Source: Firmicutes bacterium UBA5201
GTDB lineage: Bacteria > Bacillota > Clostridia > Peptostreptococcales > Acidaminobacteraceae
DNA: 36,278 nt
Reading direction: 5' to 3'
Assembly (NCBI GenBank): GCA_002412775.1
Contig: DHVT01000018.1
Coordinates: 1-36,278 of the forward strand
Both the position numbers and the translations under genes were made by a program. This document shows positions 7,783 through 14,457 of this stretch, one piece after another. Within the stretch, counting starts at the first letter, position 1. Every line of letters begins with the position of its first letter. The notes under the pieces were generated by a model. That model was not told the origin of the DNA and searched no databases. It worked only from the letters and a program-made list of their open reading frames with translations.

Positions 7783-7871
7783 TGGCGGAGAGAGCGGGAC
7801 TCGAACCCGCGGGGCCTTGCGGCCTTACACGCTTTCCAGGCGTGCCCCTTAGCCAACTCGGACATCTCTCC
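7783..7871 (-). tRNA. tRNA-Ser (anticodon GGA)
   Basis: The 89-nt minus-strand gene has acceptor stem GGAGAGA/TCTCTCC, discriminator G and an encoded CCA. The anticodon arm is CACGC-CTGGAAA-GCGTG, giving GGA, which reads UCC and UCU. The long variable arm (GGCCGCAAGGCC) is typical of serine tRNAs, and GGTTCGAGTCC is the T arm. It is packed between tadA (7 bp) and the SRP RNA (10 bp), so it is most likely cut from a shared precursor. Confidence 0.98.
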
Positions 7872-7878
7872 ATATTGT

Positions 7879-8328
7879 TTATCTCCTATTTTTGAAGAAT
7901 GCTCTCAATATTGATTTGCATTCCTCTTCCAAAATCCCAGATTCTATTTCAGCATAATGATTGAGTCCCTTCATTTCAAAAAGATTGAAAATCGAGCCGC
8001 ACGCACCTGCTTTATAGTCGCTTGCTCCGTACTTGACGGACCTGATTCTGGACTGATAAATAGCCCCACAACACATGGGGCAGGGCTCTATTGTAACATA
8101 GATGTCGCAGTCTGTCAAACGCCAACCTCCCAAGGTTTTGGAGGCCTCTTTGATTGCGTTGATCTCAGCATGCGACACCGCACATTCATCGCTTTCCCTC
8201 GTATTGTGGCCTCTACCGATTATTCTATCCTTATAGACTATGACCGCCCCTATTGGAACTTCATTGAAGACAAGCGCTCTTTCAGCTTCTTTCAATGCTT
8301 CACCCATAAAATATTCCGCTTGGTTCAT
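7879..8328 (-). CDS. tadA: tRNA adenosine(34) deaminase TadA
   Basis: TadA converts A34 to inosine in tRNA-Arg(ACG), allowing it to read CGN codons. The 149-aa protein has the cytidine-deaminase zinc motif: HAEINAI with the catalytic Glu (about residues 53-59) and PCPMCCGAI supplying two Cys ligands (about 84-92). The ribosome binding site is GGAGG, 6 nt before ATG 8328. A strong terminator hairpin ends only about 12 bp upstream of the ATG with no room for a promoter, so expression probably depends on read-through. It starts the tadA, tRNA-Ser, SRP RNA run, an arrangement shared with Bacillus (yaaJ-scr). Confidence 0.97.
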   Translation of the reverse strand: MNQAEYFMGEALKEAERALVFNEVPIGAVIVYKDRIIGRGHNTRESDECAVSHAEINAIKEASKTLGGWRLTDCDIYVTIEPCPMCCGAIYQSRIRSVKYGASDYKAGACGSIFNLFEMKGLNHYAEIESGILEEECKSILRAFFKNRR

Positions 8329-8340
8329 GATGCCTCCACT

Positions 8341-8381
8341 AAAAATAAAAAAAGGCTAAAGACGTTTAAATCTCTAGCCTT
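8341..8381 (-). terminator. Terminator between tRNA-Arg and tadA
   Basis: On the minus strand AAGGCTAGAGA pairs with TCTTTAGCCTT (11 bp with one G-U, 8-nt loop), followed by TTTTTATTTTT. It is 8 nt after tRNA-Arg and about 12 nt before the tadA start, so it probably works as a leaky terminator. Confidence 0.88.
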
Positions 8382-8389
8382 GGGTCTAC

Positions 8390-8465
8390 TGGCGCACCCG
8401 AGAGGAGTCGAACCTCCGACCTACCGCTTAGGAGGCGGTTGCTCTATCCACTGAGCTACGAGTGC
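8390..8465 (-). tRNA. tRNA-Arg (anticodon CCT)
   Basis: The 76-nt minus-strand gene has acceptor GCACTCG/CGGGTGC with an encoded CCA, a D arm with TAGCTCAGTGGATAGAGCA, anticodon arm ACCGC-CTCCTAA-GCGGT (CCT, reads AGG) and T arm GGAGGTTCGACTCCT. Its 5' end is only 6 bp from the stop codon of the OmpA-like gene, so it is probably processed out of that mRNA. Confidence 0.98.
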
Positions 8466-8471
8466 AATGGT

Positions 8472-9125
8472 CTACTTGTTAAGATCACCATTGATGAAGT
8501 GATTCTTAAAATATACGGTTACACGATCGTTTTGATGTTGTAACGCACTTTGTCTGATATAAGGAACCTCTGAACCAAAATTATACACCGTTATTCTTGA
8601 GTTTTCAATACCCCTATCGATTAAATATTCTGTAACGGCCTGACTTCGCTTTCCACTGAGCACTAAATTTTCCTCAGTTTGGTCGAAATTAGGATAACCA
8701 TTGACATGACCCTCTATTACTATTGGTTCCTCCGGATACGCCTCAAGAACCTCTATGAGAACATCAAGCTGCTCAATAGCATTTTCATCCAAAACAAATC
8801 GATCCTTTTCAAAATGGAAAATGAACAGCATCAATTTCATGTCTTCAAGCATTTCAATAGAATAGATTTTTTTGGGTTCCGGATCAGCAGGAAGCTCAAG
8901 TACATCCGGATCTTCTGGAGGCACAACAGGGACAGGTGTTTCCATCACTGGTGATTCTACCGGAGCCGGTTCGACATCAGGATTTACCTCTTCAGGCACA
9001 ACCGCTTCATTGGCTTTGTTGTGTTCACTGATATAAATTCCACCATTGACCATGAATGCCACAATCAAGAGGACAAAAATACCAAGTACAACTTTCCCTC
9101 TCGTGGTTAATTTATACTGAGTCAT
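8472..9125 (-). CDS. Membrane-anchored OmpA-like protein
   Basis: This 217-aa protein has a short cytoplasmic start, one membrane helix (KVVLGIFVLLIVAFMVNGG, about residues 11-29), an extracytoplasmic Pro/Glu/Val-rich linker (about 45-85) and a C-terminal OmpA/MotB-like domain (about 95-210). The domain shows VIEGHVNGYPN, LSGKRSQAVTEYLIDRGI, VYNFGSEVP and NDRVTVYF. The family often binds diaminopimelate of peptidoglycan, but the usual Asp and second Arg are altered here, so binding is uncertain. ATG 9125 is 4 bp after the upstream stop, giving translational coupling; the longer TTG frame to 9155 has no ribosome binding site. It ends a four-gene operon and may tether the cytoplasmic partners to the envelope (inference). 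Confidence 0.85.
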   Translation of the reverse strand: MTQYKLTTRGKVVLGIFVLLIVAFMVNGGIYISEHNKANEAVVPEEVNPDVEPAPVESPVMETPVPVVPPEDPDVLELPADPEPKKIYSIEMLEDMKLMLFIFHFEKDRFVLDENAIEQLDVLIEVLEAYPEEPIVIEGHVNGYPNFDQTEENLVLSGKRSQAVTEYLIDRGIENSRITVYNFGSEVPYIRQSALQHQNDRVTVYFKNHFINGDLNK

Positions 9126-9129
9126 ATCA

Positions 9130-9810
9130 CTACTTCTTTGGTTTGACGAATTCAACTAAGTTTATTATCTTTTGAATTTCATACTCAATCATAGTGTTCT
9201 GGTCTTCCTGGAATTTCTTGCGGTTCTTGTTGACATCCTTCAGGTCTTCAATACGCTTTTCAAGTTCACGAATTGTAGCGTCATTCCTATCAAATACTTC
9301 TTGGGTTGTAGAGACAGTCTCTTCCAAGACGGTGTTCAACGAATCAATCCTTTTATATGCATCGCTGAGCAGATCATCCAAACCGATATTGGATACTTTC
9401 ATGATATTGAGCACAGTTTCTCTTTTGATGTCGAGTGGCAAATTCTCTGGAATCGCTTTTAGATAAACATCTGTCATGAATATCGTCTTTTTGACTTCTG
9501 AATCCAAATGGGCATTTCTATAAATCTCATCGATTGTCAGCATTTTATTTTTTTCATAGGCACCAATGATCAAATCCAACTTGTCGCTGATTTCATTTGG
9601 CGTGCTGACTGGTTCTTCCTCTTTGACCTTTGTCATTACTTCAACTTTTGGCTTTTCCTCTTTGAAATCCAAATTTCTTAGATCGGGTACATGTTCAGGA
9701 TCGGGAATATTTTCTGTTTGAGTCACGATTTCTTTTTTTTCTTCTTCATTGTTAGTAACTTTAGGTTCTATTAGACCCATTTTCTCAAAAATTGATTTTT
9801 TAGGTACCAC
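9130..9810 (-). CDS. Coiled-coil protein of unknown function
   Basis: This 226-aa soluble protein starts at GTG 9810 behind AGGAGGG with 7-nt spacing. Residues 1-80 are charged and look disordered (Glu/Lys/Pro-rich). About residues 80-150 look helical (LTIDEIYRNAHL ... LPLDIKRETVLNIM), and residues 150-225 form a strong coiled coil (ATIRELEKRIEDLKDVNKNR and onward). I see no catalytic motif or DNA-binding motif. It lies between two HTH/coiled-coil genes (12 bp upstream) and the OmpA-like gene (4 bp downstream), so it is likely part of one complex with them. The N-terminal MVPKKSIFEKMGLI segment is followed by low-complexity sequence and could be a docking peptide. I do not recognise a named family. 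Confidence 0.8.
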   Translation of the reverse strand: MVPKKSIFEKMGLIEPKVTNNEEEKKEIVTQTENIPDPEHVPDLRNLDFKEEKPKVEVMTKVKEEEPVSTPNEISDKLDLIIGAYEKNKMLTIDEIYRNAHLDSEVKKTIFMTDVYLKAIPENLPLDIKRETVLNIMKVSNIGLDDLLSDAYKRIDSLNTVLEETVSTTQEVFDRNDATIRELEKRIEDLKDVNKNRKKFQEDQNTMIEYEIQKIINLVEFVKPKK

Positions 9811-9822
9811 AGCTTAACCCTC

Positions 9823-10212
9823 CTAATTGACTTCATTTAGTTTGTTTTCCAGATATTGCAGTTTGCCTCTGTTGCTTTTGATCAAAGTCTTATAATTGTC
9901 AATGATTTCATCTTTAATGTTGATTTGATCCTTTTTCACATGAATCTGGTGATTGAGAATTTCAATAGCTCTTGAAAGATCCTCCAAAACGACTGACTTG
10001 ATTTCAGAAATATCATTGTTTTCGTTTTGTAGACCGCTTGAAGAAACTTCTATGGTCTCTTTTATGATTTGCACACCCACATCATCTATGTAAGTTATGT
10101 TGCTTCTGGTATGAATGTGGTTTTTCAAAAGTTTTTTGTTCTTATTCACTTTTTTATAAATGGTGACTTTGCTCACACCCAACATCCTAGCTACTTCTAT
10201 GACACGATACAT
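9823..10212 (-). CDS. MerR-like HTH / coiled-coil protein (second paralog)
   Basis: This 129-aa protein begins MYRVIEVARMLGVSKVTIYK, a MerR/RacA-like helix-turn-helix (about residues 1-45). A variable middle follows, then a C-terminal coiled coil (about 75-125, IKDEIIDNYKTLIKSNRGKL). It resembles the next upstream gene in start sequence, size and layout, so the two are tandem paralogs. ATG 10212 has GGAG with 7-nt spacing and is 4 bp after the neighbour's stop; the TTG at 10227 is not used. The layout recalls RacA and other chromosome-anchoring proteins more than classic MerR regulators, since no ligand domain is visible. Function as a DNA-binding scaffold is inference. Confidence 0.8.
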   Translation of the reverse strand: MYRVIEVARMLGVSKVTIYKKVNKNKKLLKNHIHTRSNITYIDDVGVQIIKETIEVSSSGLQNENNDISEIKSVVLEDLSRAIEILNHQIHVKKDQINIKDEIIDNYKTLIKSNRGKLQYLENKLNEVN

Positions 10213-10216
10213 GCGC

Positions 10217-10663
10217 TCACTCCACAATTCTTTCTATTTTTTTAAGCAAAGCATACTGAAATCGATTCAAAGCTTCTATATCTTCATTCACCTTGACCTG
10301 ATACTTGATAATCATTTCGTCTTTGAGTTTCAGCTCCATATCCAAATTCATCAGTTCATTCTTTAAAATGTCCATTTTATCGATTAATATTTTTCTGTCT
10401 CTTTCAAATTTGGATAAAGGTCTATTTTTCTTTGCGGGATCAATGCTCTGTTCCGATTTGAAGCTATTGAATTCCCCTGGTGAACTCGATATGTCCTTAG
10501 AGAACAACGTCTTTAGAATCTCAAGTCCACGTTCATCAAAATAGGTTACTCCATCTTTTTTGTGGATGTTGGGATCGATCAATGTCTTGTGCGTAATCAT
10601 CTTTTCAAATATCTCGGTTTTTTCTACACCTATCAATTCAGCAACTTCACTGACTTTATACAA
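10217..10663 (-). CDS. MerR-like HTH / coiled-coil protein (first paralog)
   Basis: This 148-aa protein begins with YKVSEVAELIGVEKTEIFEK, an HTH aligning with its downstream paralog. A polar linker (about 55-85) and a long coiled coil (about 85-145, MDILKNELMNLDMELKLKDE) follow. I place the start at TTG 10663 because GGGGGTG then sits 7 nt upstream and the protein begins MYKV, like the paralog's MYRV. The TTG at 10669 would leave only 1 nt spacing. It is first in the operon, behind a clear sigma-A promoter, and a 22-bp perfect palindrome lies in its leader, suggesting self-control. No effector-binding domain is visible. Family assignment is by motif only. Confidence 0.8.
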   Translation of the reverse strand: MYKVSEVAELIGVEKTEIFEKMITHKTLIDPNIHKKDGVTYFDERGLEILKTLFSKDISSSPGEFNSFKSEQSIDPAKKNRPLSKFERDRKILIDKMDILKNELMNLDMELKLKDEMIIKYQVKVNEDIEALNRFQYALLKKIERIVE

Positions 10664-10682
10664 TATCAATCACCCCCAACAG

Positions 10683-10704
10683 TTAACAGTAAATTTACTG
10701 TTAA
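10683..10704. promoter_or_regulatory. Perfect 22-bp palindrome, candidate operator
   Basis: TTAACAGTAAA is followed directly by its exact reverse complement TTTACTGTTAA. It lies about 20 bp upstream of the HTH gene start and about 35-55 nt downstream of its predicted transcription start. A gap-free palindrome this long is typical of a dimeric regulator site. The adjacent HTH proteins are the obvious candidates to bind it. In RNA it could fold as a hairpin, but the absent loop makes a DNA site more likely. Confidence 0.7.
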
Positions 10705-10746
10705 TGTCCTAATTCGCTTGATTTAAGCTTTCTTCTTCTCTTTTCT

Positions 10747-10775
10747 ATTCTACAAAAAAAAGCTCTACTATTCAA
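10747..10775 (-). promoter_or_regulatory. Sigma-A promoter of the HTH/coiled-coil/OmpA operon
   Basis: On the minus strand TTGAAT, a 17-bp spacer and TAGAAT give five of six consensus matches in the -10 and four of six in the -35. The predicted start is near 10740, leaving a leader of about 77 nt that includes the palindrome. Confidence 0.65.
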
Positions 10776-10822
10776 ATGTTATTTTAAAAACGACATTTTT
10801 CTATAAATTCAAACCACACCTA

Positions 10823-10960
10823 CCACAACAGAACCTATAGAATAGAATAGTGTATAGGTTAACACTCCATTGCAATGATTCAAAGTATTGTAAGCCCACT
10901 TACAGATGTGTGCTTTACAACTGCAATAAAAGGCATTATGAAACCAATGTATCATTGTGG
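10823..10960 (-). other. Gene-free region with nested complementary segments, possible structured RNA
   Basis: Between the terminator at 10975-11009 and the promoter at 10747-10775 there is no credible gene. Four stems can form together: 10823-10828 with 10955-10960 (6 bp, closing), 10832-10839 with 10853-10860 (8 bp), 10869-10874 with 10922-10927 (6 bp), and 10888-10895 with 10912-10920 (about 8 bp with a bulge, nested in the third). No known RNA family is recognised. The pairing may be chance in AT-rich DNA; I cannot compute its significance. Confidence 0.35.
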
Positions 10961-10974
10961 GATTCGTTGTAATT

Positions 10975-11009
10975 AAAAAACAGTGCCCTATATAACACCT
11001 TGGCACTGT
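10975..11009 (-). terminator. Terminator after the AcoR-like regulator
   Basis: On the minus strand ACAGTGCC pairs with GGCACTGT (8 bp, 14-nt loop), followed by TTTTTAATT. It lies about 28 nt after the stop at 11038. Confidence 0.88.
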
Positions 11010-11037
11010 TTCAAAACAAGACATCTATTCTTGTGTA

Positions 11038-12462
11038 TCATTTTGGTTTTCGTTCAGTTGTATCGATTTGATACTTTTCAAGCTTTCGATACAATGTGCT
11101 TCTTCCTATTTTCAATACTTCTGCAGTAGCTGAGATATTATTGTCCATGCGCTCATATACGTAACTGACATACTTTTTCTCTTGTTCTTCCAGCGAATGT
11201 ATGTCGGGTTCCTTCTTATAGATCAGGTCAGACACATCAATGTAAGATTTATCTTTATTCTTTTCCTTCACTTCCTCCACGAAGCCTGATAAGTCTTTGA
11301 AGGTATTGATGTCCCTGCTCTTTGCAATAACTGAGATCACATCGTCTGATATGCGCAGTTCATATCTTTCCATTATTTTTTTTACTATCTCACGATAATC
11401 GTCTCTGAATACATCCAGGTTTTTTAGTTTGACGGTGTTCACTGAATAACGATTCATTAGTTTTAAATCTATTTTATCGCATTGGTCTTCAGAAGTGTAA
11501 TCAGTTGTCAGAATTATATTTTGAGCTTTGTAATTGCTATATTTCTCACTTGTTTTGCTAATGATTTTTTCCTCAGTGTAAGCAGTTAACAGTTGTTTAT
11601 TTTCCGGTGAGAGTGATTCAAAACATTCTATTACGACTGTCTCATATTGATACAGTGCCTTTTTTATGATTTCTGATTCCATTATCTTGGGAATATTACT
11701 GCCGTTTACGAGATAGGGTGACAGTCCATTAGAGTAACTCAAAAACCAAGCTAGAGTGGTTTTTCCAGATCCTTTTCCGCCCATGATCATGACTGGTGTG
11801 TTGATGACTGAAAGCCTGCTTAAACTCTGAATGAATATTTCTTTATATTTTTCTGGATAAGTGAAGTAATCCTCAAAGTGCAGTTCTTTCATTTCAGTTT
11901 CTACAGTCTTGGTTCTACGCTTTTCAAACTGTCTCAATTTTTCCTTAATAGCATTGATATCGAATTCCGTTGGCTGAAAACTGGCGATCAACATTATTGC
12001 GCCAATTAGATCCTCTTCTTCGCGTATTGGAATCCCATATGAATATAGCTCTGACCATGAGTTGAGATAATGTTCATGCTTCATCACAATTTGCTCAATA
12101 CCTGATTTCAAAACAAGGGCTCCTGCATTTGTTCCTATACAATGTTCTTCAATACATTGTATATTTTCTATAGTTTGGTTTTCGGTTCTTCTGTAAATGA
12201 CATTGTGGTTTTCATCAGCGATTACAAAATCATACGAAACAGGAATTATGGAATCCAAGTAATCAATGAAACTCGGATCAAATTTGTTGATGGTTTTTAT
12301 TTTTTTGTTGTTTTGGCAAATGGTTCCATCATGATCAATTGACAATTGGCTCAATCTGCATTTATACCAAGAAATTGAAATATCATCTCTGACCACATTT
12401 CGATTCAGTCTACCTGATTCTATGAAATGATCTTTTGCATCCTTTAAATTCATAGTACTCAT
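11038..12462 (-). CDS. AcoR-like AAA+ transcriptional regulator lacking the GAFTGA motif
   Basis: This 474-aa protein has the layout of bacterial enhancer-binding proteins: an N-terminal GAF-like sensor of the AcoR type (about residues 65-170, with CIGTNAGALVL), a central AAA+ domain (about 195-390) with Walker A GGKGSGKTT, and a C-terminal Fis-type HTH (about 430-465, ISATAEVLKIGRSTLYRKLE). The GAFTGA loop that contacts sigma-54 is absent; the expected region reads LVNGSNIPKIMES. The Walker B segment (VVIECFE) is also divergent. It may act with sigma-70 forms, as TyrR does, or as a repressor. ATG 12462 has GAGG 7 nt upstream; the preceding TTG is unlikely. A 9-bp inverted repeat lies just upstream. 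The effector and targets are unknown. Confidence 0.85.
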   Translation of the reverse strand: MSTMNLKDAKDHFIESGRLNRNVVRDDISISWYKCRLSQLSIDHDGTICQNNKKIKTINKFDPSFIDYLDSIIPVSYDFVIADENHNVIYRRTENQTIENIQCIEEHCIGTNAGALVLKSGIEQIVMKHEHYLNSWSELYSYGIPIREEEDLIGAIMLIASFQPTEFDINAIKEKLRQFEKRRTKTVETEMKELHFEDYFTYPEKYKEIFIQSLSRLSVINTPVMIMGGKGSGKTTLAWFLSYSNGLSPYLVNGSNIPKIMESEIIKKALYQYETVVIECFESLSPENKQLLTAYTEEKIISKTSEKYSNYKAQNIILTTDYTSEDQCDKIDLKLMNRYSVNTVKLKNLDVFRDDYREIVKKIMERYELRISDDVISVIAKSRDINTFKDLSGFVEEVKEKNKDKSYIDVSDLIYKKEPDIHSLEEQEKKYVSYVYERMDNNISATAEVLKIGRSTLYRKLEKYQIDTTERKPK

Positions 12463-12498
12463 CAAAAAGCCTCATATTCTCTCTGTATTGATTTTTTG

Positions 12499-12532
12499 TG
12501 TTTTAACGAATCTTAGTATTAGAGTTAAAACA
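12499..12532. promoter_or_regulatory. Inverted repeat upstream of the AcoR-like gene
   Basis: TGTTTTAAC and GTTAAAACA are exact inverted copies separated by 16 bp, 37-70 bp upstream of the ATG at 12462. The centre-to-centre spacing of about 25 bp is near 2.5 helical turns. It could be a site for the regulator itself or a leader hairpin. Confidence 0.55.
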
Positions 12533-12550
12533 TTTCATCATTCAGACATC

Positions 12551-12575
12551 AAAAAAATTACATTATATGGTAATT
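12551..12575 (-). terminator. Weak terminator after the lipid kinase gene
   Basis: AATTAC pairs with GTAATT around an 8-nt loop, followed by seven T on the minus strand. The stem is short and overlaps the stop codon of the upstream gene. Confidence 0.5.
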
Positions 12576-13468
12576 CATTCCCCAAATACATACATTTTGT
12601 GTTTTGAGAATCTGATCTTGGAAGGTGTGGTACCAATCAGGTTGCCGTCCACATTTATTTGATATTGTGCGCCTTCGACTTCTATGGAAATTTCTTTACC
12701 TCGATCGTAAATCACTTCCTCAACTTCTCCCAAACGACCTTTGTAAACTTTACCGATTTCCTTCATGAATTTCAACTTTGAAACATTGTTCACCAGGCAA
12801 ACTTCAAATAGTCCATCATCGATTTTGGCATCAGGACAAACATTCATCCCGCCGCCAATATATTTTCCGTTCCCTACTGCGATCAAAATCATATTGCCTT
12901 TATATTCACGATCGTCAACAGTTACTTTTGTTTGTTGTGCTTTAAATACGAGACCAGATTTTAATGTGCTGATCAAATACGCCGGGTGTCCAGGAAACAC
13001 CTTTTTGAGTTTTTCAGTGTCTCTTATGATCGGTCCATCTATTCCAAAAGAGCATACATTAATAAAATAATGTTCATTCACTTTTCCCAAATCTACAATC
13101 CTGACTCTATTTTCAATGACATTTTTAAGGATCTTAACTATGTTTTTTTCGTTATTCAACGATTTGATAAAATCGTTACCAGTACCCCAAGGGATTATAC
13201 CGACTTTATAAATGATATTTATTGAATAATCAAGTCCATTGATCAATTCCGATAGTGTACCATCTCCACCAACAGCAATAAACTCGTTGATTCCTTCTTT
13301 ACTTATTGTGTTTGCTAATGCTGTTACATCGCCTTTGTTTTTTGAAAGCACAATTTTGAGTTCAATTGTATCTTTGTATTTATTGAATACATCTTTTATT
13401 ATTGGAAGTGTATCGATCGTTTTGCCATTCCCTGCTACCGGGTTCACTATAATTGCAATTTTTCTCAT
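12575..13468 (-). CDS. Diacylglycerol kinase-family lipid kinase (YegS/DgkB-like)
   Basis: This 297-aa protein begins MRKIAIIVNPVAGNGKT, the usual N-terminus of the DAGK catalytic family. The nucleotide-binding GGDGTLSELINGL follows at about residues 63-75, and WGTGNDFIKSL at about 95. These soluble or membrane-peripheral enzymes phosphorylate diacylglycerol or related lipids with ATP. I start it at ATG 13468, with GGAG 8 nt upstream. The frame is open back to 13573, but that part only translates the two parS sites (giving FHVKH and VSRET) and should not be annotated. It follows the parB terminator, so it probably has its own promoter near the parS sites. The exact substrate is not determined. 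Confidence 0.9.
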   Translation of the reverse strand: MRKIAIIVNPVAGNGKTIDTLPIIKDVFNKYKDTIELKIVLSKNKGDVTALANTISKEGINEFIAVGGDGTLSELINGLDYSINIIYKVGIIPWGTGNDFIKSLNNEKNIVKILKNVIENRVRIVDLGKVNEHYFINVCSFGIDGPIIRDTEKLKKVFPGHPAYLISTLKSGLVFKAQQTKVTVDDREYKGNMILIAVGNGKYIGGGMNVCPDAKIDDGLFEVCLVNNVSKLKFMKEIGKVYKGRLGEVEEVIYDRGKEISIEVEGAQYQINVDGNLIGTTPSKIRFSKHKMYVFGE

Positions 13469-13513
13469 TTTAATGGCTCCAATTCTCATCTTTTCTATAT
13501 TGTAACACATATA

Positions 13514-13529
13514 TGTTTCACGTGAAACA
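13514..13529. promoter_or_regulatory. parS site 1 (ParB-binding)
   Basis: TGTTTCACGTGAAACA is a perfect 16-bp match to the parS consensus bound by Spo0J/ParB. It lies between parB and the lipid kinase gene, about 8 kb from the dnaA region, and serves as a loading site for the ParB clamp. Confidence 0.98.
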
Positions 13530-13561
13530 AAAAAACATAGCTCAAAATCCGAACTATGTTT
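13530..13561 (-). terminator. Terminator after parB, between the two parS sites
   Basis: On the minus strand AAACATAG pairs with CTATGTTT (8 bp, 13-nt loop), followed by TTTTG. The upstream arm shares its outer bases with parS site 2, so the terminator and a ParB site overlap physically. Confidence 0.8.
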
Positions 13562-13572
13562 CACGTGAAACA
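13557..13572. promoter_or_regulatory. parS site 2 (ParB-binding)
   Basis: A second identical TGTTTCACGTGAAACA, 43 bp from the first and directly abutting the parB stop codon at 13573. Confidence 0.98.
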
Positions 13573-14457
13573 TTATTGCTTATTGATCAAATCAATAATT
13601 CTATTTAAATCGTCAATATTATAAAAATCAATTAAGATTTTCCCTTTACCTTGTGTTTCTTTGATAGTAACTTTCGTACCAAATGACACTGAAAGTTCAT
13701 CTTCCAAATTCACAATTTCTCGCAGTTTATTATGTGGTTTAGTTATTGTTACTGAACGCTCTTTGAAGTACTTTTCAAAGTTCTTGACCAAATCCTCAGT
13801 CATGCGAACACTAAATGCTTCAGAAACAATCTTATCATACGCCATCTTGCGTTTCTTAGGTTCTTCAAGCGCCAGTAAAGCTCTACCGTGCCCATTGGAG
13901 ATAGTACCTTCTACAATGCCATCTTGTATAAAAGACTCAAGTTTCATCAATCTCATGGTGTTAGTGAGGTAAGATCTGCTTTTTCCGACTATTTTACTGA
14001 GTTTTTCTTGTGTAATCTTATATTCATCAATCAATTTATGATAAGCCATTGCTTCTTCAATAGGATTTAGATCCTCGCGCTGGACATTTTCAATCAAAGC
14101 AAGCTGCGCAATTGTAAAATCATCGACATCTTTGATGATAGAAGCTATTTTTTTCACACCAAGGTGTTTTGTGGCGCGCCATCTTCTTTCACCAGCTATA
14201 ATCTCGTAAAAACTGCCTTTTCTCTTCAGAACTATCGGTTGCAGCAATCCATGCTCCGATATGGAGTCTCCAAGAGAAGCAATTCTTTCCTGATCAAAAT
14301 GTTTACGGGGTTGATCCTTATTTGGGATAATGAGATTGACATCAATTTCCTGTATCAACTCTCCAAGCTCATTGATGTTCTTTTCGATATTTTGCATAGA
14401 CTCTGTCGGTATGAGTGCACCAAGGCCTTTTCCCAATCCACTTTTCTTAATGCTCAT
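13573..14457 (-). CDS. parB: Chromosome partitioning protein ParB (Spo0J)
   Basis: ParB is a CTPase clamp that loads at parS, spreads along DNA and recruits condensin near the origin. The 294-aa protein shows KKSGLGKGLGALIP (the ParA-stimulating N-terminus), the CTP-binding segments (HGLLQPIVLK, GERRWRA, LALIENVQREDLNP), a helix-turn-helix around KLSKIVGKSRSYLTNTMRL, and a C-terminal dimerisation region. The ribosome binding site is GGAGG. The ATG at 14457 lies inside the last codons of parA (11-bp overlap), so translation is coupled. Two parS sites follow directly. No noc paralog is present in the window. Confidence 0.98.
   Translation of the reverse strand: MSIKKSGLGKGLGALIPTESMQNIEKNINELGELIQEIDVNLIIPNKDQPRKHFDQERIASLGDSISEHGLLQPIVLKRKGSFYEIIAGERRWRATKHLGVKKIASIIKDVDDFTIAQLALIENVQREDLNPIEEAMAYHKLIDEYKITQEKLSKIVGKSRSYLTNTMRLMKLESFIQDGIVEGTISNGHGRALLALEEPKKRKMAYDKIVSEAFSVRMTEDLVKNFEKYFKERSVTITKPHNKLREIVNLEDELSVSFGTKVTIKETQGKGKILIDFYNIDDLNRIIDLINKQ

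Noticed and set aside
7626..7865. 79-aa open frame on the minus strand
   Set aside because: It lies entirely over tRNA-Ser and SRP RNA and has no protein-like features.
10809..11024. 71-aa Cys/His/Trp-rich open frame on the minus strand
   Set aside because: It starts within the terminator region of the AcoR-like gene, has no ribosome binding site, and its composition comes from inverted repeats.
13469..13573. N-terminal extension of the lipid kinase starting MFHVKH
   Set aside because: It is translated parS sequence; the family N-terminus and a ribosome binding site support ATG 13468.
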